Source: Annulohypoxylon bovei var. microspora
Lineage: Eukaryota > Ascomycota > Sordariomycetes > Xylariales > Hypoxylaceae
Direction of reading: 5' to 3'
Assembly (NCBI GenBank): GCA_022836615.1
Contig: MU405421.1
Span: 1 to 40,248, forward strand
DNA length: 40,248 nucleotides
Position 1 is the stretch's first letter. Each line of letters starts with the position of its first letter. The translations under genes and the position numbers were made by a program. Of the stretch, positions 32,300 through 40,248 are shown piece after piece. The notes beneath the pieces were generated by a model. It was not told where the DNA came from. It did not search any database and was given only the letters and a program-made list of their open reading frames with translations.

Positions 32300-34850
32300 C
32301 GATAAAAAAAATTATTTTTTAAATTTTAAAAAGGTTAAATAACTTTTAATTTAATTTTTTAATAAATTATTTAATTTTAATATTTTTTACGTTTAACATT
32401 ATAAATTACTTTTTTTTAAATATAAAGGCATTTTTCTTTCATTTATTAACTTATTCTTTTATACGTTATTAATTATATTTAAAATGCCTTTAAATATTTT
32501 AATATATTTATATTATTTAATATAAATAAAATTTATTACTTAAATTATAAAAAGCTTTTATAAATAAGTTATAAATTATTAAATAAAAGTTATAATTCAT
32601 ATAAAAAAAGGTTAAATATATAAAAAATAAAATAATATTATTATAAATAAATTCGGTTATAATTAAGAAATTTTTTTAATTATTCATTTCGTAATTAACG
32701 AAAACTTTTAAATAAATCTTAAAGATTTAATTAAAATGTTTAATTTAACCATTAGTTTAAAAATAAAAAATAATATTCATTTAAATTTTAATATTTATTA
32801 ATTTAAAAAAATCTTTCCATAAATAAAATATAAATTTAAAGTTTTTATTAAAAATAATATTAAAAAAAACATCATAAAATTTTCAATATTATCTCGTAAA
32901 AATTTTAATAAAATCTTCGGTTTTTTTATTTTTAACTTTAAAAAATATAAAATAAATTATTTTAATAAATATATTTATTATAATTTAAATAAAATTACAT
33001 TTATTTAATAATAATAAATTAATAATAAAATTTATAATAATAATATGTTAAGATTTATAATATAATTTTATAAGTTAAAATAATCCATATAAAGCGTAAC
33101 GAAAAATTTTATTTTATTAGTAATTTCGGTAACTTTATATATAATCCCGGATTATAATTTTAATATTTAACCATTAAAAGTTTTTAATGATTAGCTTTAA
33201 GGTTTTATTTATACCTATATATTTTATTATAAGGATATTATACTTAAATTTAATAATTTCCGGTATAATTGTTTTTAAAATTTAAAAACGATTTTTTCGA
33301 TAAAATAATTTATTTTTTACCTTAATATTTTTAAAAAATTAATATAATTTTAAAATATATTTAAGGTTATTTAAACTTACCTCTTTAATTTAATTAATAA
33401 ATTTAAAAGCTTAATTTAACGTTAATATATTATAAAATTTGGTTAAAAAAAAGATAACCGTTAATGCGAAGTTAAATAAAATTCCATATGAATGTGAAAA
33501 ATGCTTTTTTTATAAAACCGATTTAATAAGTTAATTTTTAATTTTTTTTTTCTTAAATCGATATTATATTAATTTTAAAAAAATATTAACTTTTTTATTT
33601 TATTTATTTAATTTATAATTAATAATAAATTAATATTTTATAAACTTTTAAACCCATTTAATTTACTTTTGGTTTAATATTTTAATTATCGTAAAATAAG
33701 TTAAATTTTAATAATTAAAGTAAATTTTAATTTAATATTTAATACCTTTTAAATATTAATATTATTTATTAAAAGAATTTATAATCGTAAATAATTCTTT
33801 ATCGTAAATTTCGTAGTTTATTTTAATAAATATAAGTTTATGAAAATAAAAAATAATAAAATATAACTTCCCATTATTATTTTTTTAAGAAAAAGTAACG
33901 CTTAAAGCGAAGTTTAACGCATTTATTTTAATATAAGCTTATTTTACGAGGTTAAAATAAACCATAATTAATAATATTATAAATTAATATTTTAATTCCT
34001 TAAATACTTTTTCCATTTTTTAAATCCATTTTTAATTTTATTAATTACTTTTATTTACATTAATAATAAGTTTAATAATTTTAAAAAACTTATAAATAAA
34101 TCGTTGATAAAAGTTTATAAATTTAATAAATTATTAAAACTCTTTAAGGCTTTTTAATACTTTTTAAACATTAATACATTTAATTTTATTTTAAATTAAA
34201 GAAATATTATTAACGTTAATAACGTATTTTAAAAATTCTACTTTTTATATTTTTTAAAAATACTTTTAAAAGTTAATTATAAAATTATTTTCCGAAAGTT
34301 ATTTAAGTATTTTTTTAATTAACGCGTCGTATTTTTTAATTATATTTTTATAAATAAGTAAATTATTGAAATATATAAAAAGTTTAACGTTAATTAAATC
34401 GGAAAAAATATTATTTATTATAAATTAAAAAATAATAAAAGCGTTTATAAGTTTAAAAGGCATTATTATATATTTAAACAAGTTATATTTATAATAAAAG
34501 GTTATTTTTTACTTGTCGTTTTTTTTAATTTGCATTAAATAAAATCTTAACTTTAAATCGATTTTAATGAATCATTTAATGATTTAAAATTAGGTTTAAA
34601 GTTTGGCGATAAAAAAAATAAAATATTAAATAAAAATCGTTATATTATTTAAGTTTTAATAATCGATTATTAATTTTAAAAGGTTTTTAAGATTTAATTT
34701 ATTTATAAACATTATAAAAGCTTTGTATAAAGAAATTAATTTATAAATTCTTTTATTATTTAATATTTTTTTTAATTAAGGTTTTAAAGCATTAAGTTCC
34801 TTTTCGTTTATAACATATAAAGATTTTTAAGGAAGTAATTTTCCTTCGAA
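32300..34850 (-). pseudogene. Degraded pol of element B
   Basis: On the minus strand, reverse transcriptase runs from about 34820 to 34150: a KELNALKTLIKKN segment, then DYxNLNNITIF, FIKIDLKLRFYLM and LFKYIIMPFKLINAF, matching the Ty3/Gypsy RT pattern of LxALxxYI, DYRxLN, TKLDLxxAY and the MPFGLTNAP block. An integrase zinc-finger region is seen near 33240-33050 (NKTLKLIIKNF, then NKIFRYALYGLF). Stops and G-to-A/C-to-T changes are dense. The integrase core and 3' end down to 32300 are assigned by position. Confidence 0.75.
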
Positions 34851-37800
34851 AAGGTTAATGGAATGGTTTTATAATTAGTAATTTAAAAAGCGTTAATTAA
34901 TTTCTTTACTTATAATATATATAAAGTTTTAAAATTCTTCGGATACATTTTTTAAAGCTTCGTTAAAATCATCGTATTTAATTACCGTAATTACTTTAAA
35001 ACAATTAAAATCATAAAGTAATTAATTAATGTAATATTTTTAATAATAATTTAATATGAATCGAATTTTTTTAAAATTTAAAAAAAAAGAAAAGGGTTTA
35101 TAAATCTTTATTTATTATTAAAGAAATATAATATTACATTCATCGTTTAACCCATTTAATTCGAAGTTAATTTAAAAGAAATAATCTTTTTAATAATAAA
35201 ATATAAAAAAGTTAAAATAATAACGTTTTATTAAAGGGATTTTTATAATATTAAAGGTTAATATGGATTATGTTTTATTTCGTTTAACGATAAGTAGCTT
35301 TCATTTTTTAACCTTAAAAAGGGATATTAACGGGATTAAGCTTTTAAAGTTTAAAAGCGTTTTAATTATATGTTTTTAATTATTATAAAATAAAATTATA
35401 ATGATTATTAATTGTTAATTTAAAATAAGTTCGAAACGCGGTTTTTTAATTAAATTTATTATAATTTTTATTATTTTTTTAATTGTATTTATTTGTAATA
35501 TATTACTTTATTTTGACCGTAAAATCCAATAAAATATAACATTAAAGCTTTTTAAAAATCCGATTTTAAGTTTAATAATTCGAAGATTTTAAGTTAAATA
35601 ATTTCTTATATAATTATATTAACTTTAACCTTTTTTTAAAACGTTAAATTAAATGTAATATTTTTTTCATAAAGACGTTTTACGAAAGAAATTTTCTTTA
35701 AGGTTAATAATAAATCTTTATTATTAATATTTTATTTAACGAAATATAATAAAGTTTAATATTTATTTCGGTTATAACGTTAATAAAGTTTTTTATTTTT
35801 TTTACGTTAATTAATATTAATTTAATCGATACCTTTTAAAACTTTTTTATTAAAAGCTTAAACTTTTTTAATATTAACCTTAAACCTTTTATTTTATTTA
35901 AATTTATTATTATTTTTTAAGAATCGATTTTAATTTAAAATAAAATGATTTTCTTTTCCGTAATTAATTTAACTTAATTTTAAATACTTTTAAGTCAAAA
36001 TAAGCCCTTTTTTTCTTAAAATCCTTAAATTAATTAATATATTTTTATAAATTTAATTTATATTTTAAATAATGGCGAAAAATTCGTCGTTGTTTTTAAG
36101 TAAACCGTTTTATTTAAAGTAAATTAATTTAATAATTTCGTCGAAAAAGGTTTTAACGATATAATTTTAAAACGTAATATTAAACCATTAAATTATTTCG
36201 TTAAGGTTTAATAATTTTATTAAATATTAAGTTATATTTTCTTAATATTTAAATTTATATATTTTTTTTAAATTATAATATTTTTCCGAAAAATCTTTAA
36301 ATCGTTTTTAAAAAGTTAAAATATAAACCGTTTAAAAATCCGCAACCTTTAATTAATTCATTTAGGTTTTCCTTTATTAATGTTATAATTAAGTTTTATT
36401 TATTAATAAAAAACTTATTTAATTAATTTAATAATAATCCTCGAAAAAGCTTTTTATATACGTTTTCATATACATTTTAAATTTCATTTATTAAGGTTTA
36501 TATTTAAATAAATCCTTTCCATTATAAATTATAAGCTTATTAAAATATATAAAATTAATAATAATAAAAGTAACATTTCGTTAACCGATTTTATTTAAGG
36601 TTTTTAAGAATATATTTTTATTAAAGGTTAATTTAAATTAAAGATCGTTATCATCGTTTTTAATAATTCGATTACTATAAAGAAAAAGCAATCTTTTAAA
36701 AAGTCCGCCGAAAGGTTTTAATTATTAAAAAACATCATCGTTAAAATCGTTAAAATCCGATCTTAAAGCTTTTAAAATTACATAAAAAAGTTTTTAATTA
36801 TTAAATAAAACATTAATTATAAATAATCCGATATACATAACATCGAATTATATTTACGTTCGTTATACCATTCGTTTTACTTAATTTTTATTTAAAGCTT
36901 TTATTATTAAAGTTTCCTTAATTTATATTTTTAAATTAAAATACTTTATAAAAAATACTTTAAATTAAATAAAATCTTTCCGAATAAAAGGATTTAATGT
37001 TAAAAACGTTATTATAATAACACGTTTTTTAATGCTTGTTAATATAAAATTCATATTCATTTATTTATTAATAACGAATTAAGTATTAAATTTATTAAAA
37101 ATAACTTAAATATATGCCTTAAAATCATTAATTTATTAATAAATACAATTATTTAATTAAGTTAAATTAATATATTCATAAATAAAAAATATATTAATTT
37201 AAGATTTCTTTTTTATTACCCATAAAATAACTTAGGTTTATTTTTCTTTTTATTAATTTAAATTATTTTAAAGGATTTTAAAAGTTTATTAATAATAAGT
37301 AACCATTTCGCCGAGCTTATTAATAACGTTTTATTTAATTTAATTATCGTAAATAAACTTAATAATAACGCTTTAAACTTATTAAGAAAAATCGAAGTTA
37401 ACTTATTAAACTTATATTTTAAAATAATTTATTTATTCCGTTAATACTTTAAGTTTTAATCGATACATTTAAATTACCATGTTATAAATATTTTTTATAA
37501 TATTATATTATTCATAAATTTAAGCTTAATTAATAATTTATTTATCGTTAATAAAGAAAGCAAAGATTTAAATAACATAATAAATATTTTTCATTCGATT
37601 ATAAAGTTCGAAAAATTATATTAAAAAATTAAAAATAACGTATTATAATATAATTATTTTAAAAACATTATATATAATAATTTCATAATTTTACGATTCG
37701 TAATAAATAATGATAACATTATTATTTATTAATTAAAAAAATTCCATTTTTTTAAATTAATAAAAGGAAAAAAGTTCATTTATATTATTAAATTTAATAA

Positions 37801-38243
37801 GGAATTTACTTTTCGGGAAATGAATTAATTAAGTAATTTATTATAAGTTGTTAATAAAACTTATTATTTTTTTAATAAATAAATAAAGTTTAACGTATTT
37901 AAAGATAATCGTATTTTTAACGTTTAAAAAATCCGAAATAAATACTTTTTTAAATACATTCATAAAAATAAAAATAAAAAGAATAAAAATAAAAAGAGTT
38001 AAAGCAAGTTATATTAAAAAATATTAAAGGTTATTTCTTCGGTTTATTGCTTTAACGTATATTTATAAAAATTTATTAATAAAAATAAAAAATGTTATTA
38101 TTTATGAAGAAAAAGTTTTTAAAATTAAATGCGTAAAATTCATAAATGATTAAAGTAAAAATAATCTTTTAAAATAATAATTATTTTAAAAATATATGTG
38201 CCTTTTTTAAAAATAATTTTTTTTTAAAAAATAAAGAATTATT
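34851..38243 (-). pseudogene. Probable gag-protease region of element B
   Basis: Lies between the 5' LTR and the reverse transcriptase in element orientation. No motif survived well enough to name; assigned by position only. Confidence 0.35.
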
Positions 38244-38561
38244 TATAATAAAAATTAATAATAAGGTTTAAATAATAAGGATTAAAATTAATATAATAAT
38301 TCTTTAAAAGTTTAAGGTTTATAATTCCTTGTTTTTAATAAAAAGGAAATTATTAAATTATTTAATTTTAATTTATATAAAACCTTTTAACGCTATAAGC
38401 GCCTTTTAATTCTTATTAATTTAATATTTAAACCTTTTACATATAATAACTTATATTTCATGATTAATTTTATTTAATAATTTTTTACATTATATATTAA
38501 TGCTTATATATGCGTTGTGGTAATAATTATTAATAATCGTGTTTTTAATCTTTATATAATA
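38244..38561 (-). repeat. 5' LTR of element B
   Basis: 318 bp partner of 31595-31912, followed by the second ATATT copy. It retains C/G at some sites that are A/T in the other copy and the reverse, so both were mutated separately. Confidence 0.85.
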
Positions 38562-38566
38562 ATATT

Positions 38567-39350
38567 GGTTTAAATTTTAACTTTTTTAAAAATATAATTA
38601 AGTTTCGTTATTAAAGTAAAAGTAATATTTAAAACTTAAATAAAGTTTATAAAAGTTTTAAAATAATTTTTAATTTATAATACTTTAAAAATATATACAT
38701 GAAAATATTATAATTTAATTTAATGTTTATAAATACGTTAATTACATTATATTAAATTAATTTAAAATTAAAACGGGTCGTTATAACCATTAAGGTTTAA
38801 AAAGATTTTTTAATTAAAATAATTATATAAATATTTTCTTTATTTTCGAGTTTTTAATTATTATAAATTATTAATTAAACCTTATATTTTAAATATTTAT
38901 TTTATTTATTAATTTTATATTTATAAACTTATATATAATTTAAAATTTATTTATTTTTACATTTAAAATTATTTATTAAAATCTTTTTTTAAATATATAT
39001 TTTATAATAAATTTATAAATGGTTAATTTTAATTTTTTTAAATAATTTTTTTATATAATAATTTATTAATTAATAATAATTATTAAAGGCATTTAAAAAT
39101 GAGCTTCGATATATAAACTTTAATTTTTTTATTAATTAAAATAATTAAATTTAATTAATAATTTTTTTATTAATTTAATTTATTTTACCATTTAATTTAT
39201 TAATAAAAAACAAGGTTATTTATAACTTTTAAAGCTTTAATATAAATTTTTTTTTTTTTAATTTAAAATTTAAAAAATTAATCGCGGCGGTTAAAAAAAA
39301 CGTTAATAAAAAAAGCTTAAATATTAATAATAAATTATATTTTATATTAA
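38567..39350. other. Right flank of the AT-rich block
   Basis: Still extremely AT-rich and stop-filled, with no recognisable domain. It is probably the continuation of the older RIP-mutated repeat into which element B was inserted. Composition returns to normal sharply around 39350. Confidence 0.6.
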
Positions 39351-40161
39351 TGCCCCGAATTTATGAGGGGTTGTTGTATCGGGGTCTAGCTAAATTAATT
39401 ATCTCAGGAAAATACCCAGGAAATTAATTCATTTCCTATTTGGGAAGGTGTCAGAGGTGGTCCGGGCGCAATCGGTACACGTTTCGCCATACAAATCCCC
39501 ATACAAGCTGGTGTACTCAACGTTTTGAAGGCCCGTGCTTCAATTCGCCCTCATCAGTCTCAGTAAATCAGGTTCAATCAATTGTATTGCAATGAATATA
39601 AGCTCGAATCTATTATTATTAGAAGGGTTTTAAAGCGCATTTAAAGCTCAATTGAACAGGGCAGGTTGCATTATGCCAGCTCAGCTAACGATTGACAGGT
39701 GGGTGGTTGAATTACAATGGGTGGATTTAACAATTGAAAAAACAGAATCAACTAAGCCACACTTAGCCGAATCTAGCCTATCTAAGTCTAGGGGCGTTCG
39801 CAGGTGTGGCTTAGTCATCTTTTTACAAGCTGTTTTTCAACAACAGCTTTTCAACGACTTTTTAACATCTTTTCAACCAGTTATTGCTTAACGACGAAAG
39901 GATCTTACATGATGCAACCAGATTCATTCGATTCGTCTAAATAGGATTGATATACTGGTATTTTCTCAGATTTTATTACGTACTGAGGAAGGTGAGATTG
40001 ATCTGTAAAAAGAGGAACGATCAGGGGGCGAGGCAAAAGAAAGTAAAAATAAGGTTGCGGGGGAAAGGAAATGCAAGGCTCTGATTGGCTGAAATCGAAG
40101 AAACAGGGGCAACAGCCGCAACGGCCACAACAGACACAGCTGTAACCACTTAAAAAGGGTC
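39351..40161. other. Non-RIP sequence right of the AT block, possible repeat DNA
   Basis: Normal composition returns with no convincing gene. The stretch 39446-39640 has an LTR-like look (starts TGTCAG near 39448, AATGAATATAAG near 39591), but no partner is in the window. Open frames at 39652-39891 and 39966-40163 have no family resemblance. Confidence 0.35.
39751..39815. repeat. Perfect 12-bp inverted repeat
   Basis: ACTAAGCCACAC (39751-39762) and GTGTGGCTTAGT (39804-39815) are exact reverse complements around a 41-nt loop. It is similar in style to the inverted repeat at the left edge of the window and may be part of a DNA transposon end. Confidence 0.6.
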
Positions 40162-40248
40162 AACAGGTCAGGTCAGGGACCTGATCTTCAACAGGTCAGG
40201 TCAGGGACCTGATCTTCAACAGGTCAGGTCAGGGACCTGATCTTCAAC
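40162..40248 (+). repeat. 28-bp tandem repeat running off the window
   Basis: Three identical 28-bp units start at 40162, 40190 and 40218, and a fourth begins at 40246 and is cut by the window end. The unit contains AGGTCAGGTCAGGGACCT, in which AGGTC and GACCT are complementary. Total copy number is unknown. Confidence 0.9.

Larger units (their letters stand above)
31595..38561 (-). mobile_element. RIP-degraded Ty3/Gypsy retrotransposon (element B)
   Basis: A 6967-bp element with 318-bp LTRs (31595-31912 and 38244-38561) and a perfect 5-bp target duplication ATATT at 31590-31594 and 38562-38566. Pol domains read on the minus strand, opposite to element A. The left plus-strand edge still has TGTGATAA, i.e. 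a CA end in the element's own direction; the right copy has TATAATAA at the same place. An A-rich purine tract in element orientation borders the LTR at 31913-31930. It begins only 34 bp after element A ends. Confidence 0.88.

Noticed and set aside
23900..39300. Mitochondrial DNA as explanation for the AT-rich block
   Set aside because: Retrotransposon LTRs, target duplications and RIP-type stop codons explain the composition; no mitochondrial gene was seen.
39448..39640. Possible solo LTR
   Set aside because: The start and AT-rich signal look LTR-like, but no second copy, clear end or target duplication is visible in the window.

Overview
The window looks like nuclear DNA of a filamentous ascomycete, probably a Sordariomycete. 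The genes carry short introns (mostly 50-75 nt) with fungal splice and branch sites. Palindromic CCTAGGTA/TACCTAGG repeats are scattered through the intergenic DNA, TTAGGG-type telomere-like repeats occur internally, and a block of about 15.5 kb (roughly 23.75-39.35 kb) has been turned into extremely A+T-rich sequence in the way repeat-induced point mutation (RIP) does. No rRNA, tRNA or CRISPR was found.

Left part (1-23.6 kb) is gene-bearing with long intergenic gaps. In order: a five-exon TauD/TfdA-type Fe(II)/2-oxoglutarate dioxygenase (minus); a five-exon fungal rhodopsin-like seven-TM protein (plus); a conserved fungal protein of unknown function (minus); a three-exon small hypothetical protein (plus); a quinate/shikimate dehydrogenase next to a four-exon quinate-permease-like sugar porter (both minus), which look like a two-gene remnant or mini-cluster of quinate use; a thioesterase-like gene broken by an apparent 2-nt insertion in exon 1; a five-exon protein-kinase-like gene whose last exon is interrupted by a tiny LTR element; and a three-exon protoglobin-domain gene with an upstream TATA box.

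The main find is at 21522-21844: a 323-bp element with two identical 70-bp terminal direct repeats (TG...CA ends), a G-rich tract before the 3' repeat, and a perfect 5-bp target duplication (GAACC). It sits inside the last exon of the kinase-like gene. Removing it and one GAACC restores an open frame of 53 more codons. It has the structure of a TRIM/SMART-type miniature LTR retrotransposon and also carries Pol III A-box- and B-box-like sequences.

Right part: the AT-rich block holds two RIP-degraded Ty3/Gypsy retrotransposons lying side by side in opposite orientation. Element A (25223-31560, plus) has 216-bp LTRs and recognisable reverse transcriptase, RNase H, integrase and a chromodomain-like tail. 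Element B (31595-38561, minus) has 318-bp LTRs and a perfect 5-bp target duplication ATATT. Beyond 39.35 kb the sequence abruptly returns to normal composition and ends in a 28-bp tandem repeat that runs off the window. The left edge of the window carries a 23-bp inverted repeat and an array of AATGATTATT units.

Gene models were spliced by eye from protein-family similarity and splice-site consensus; no search or expression data were available.
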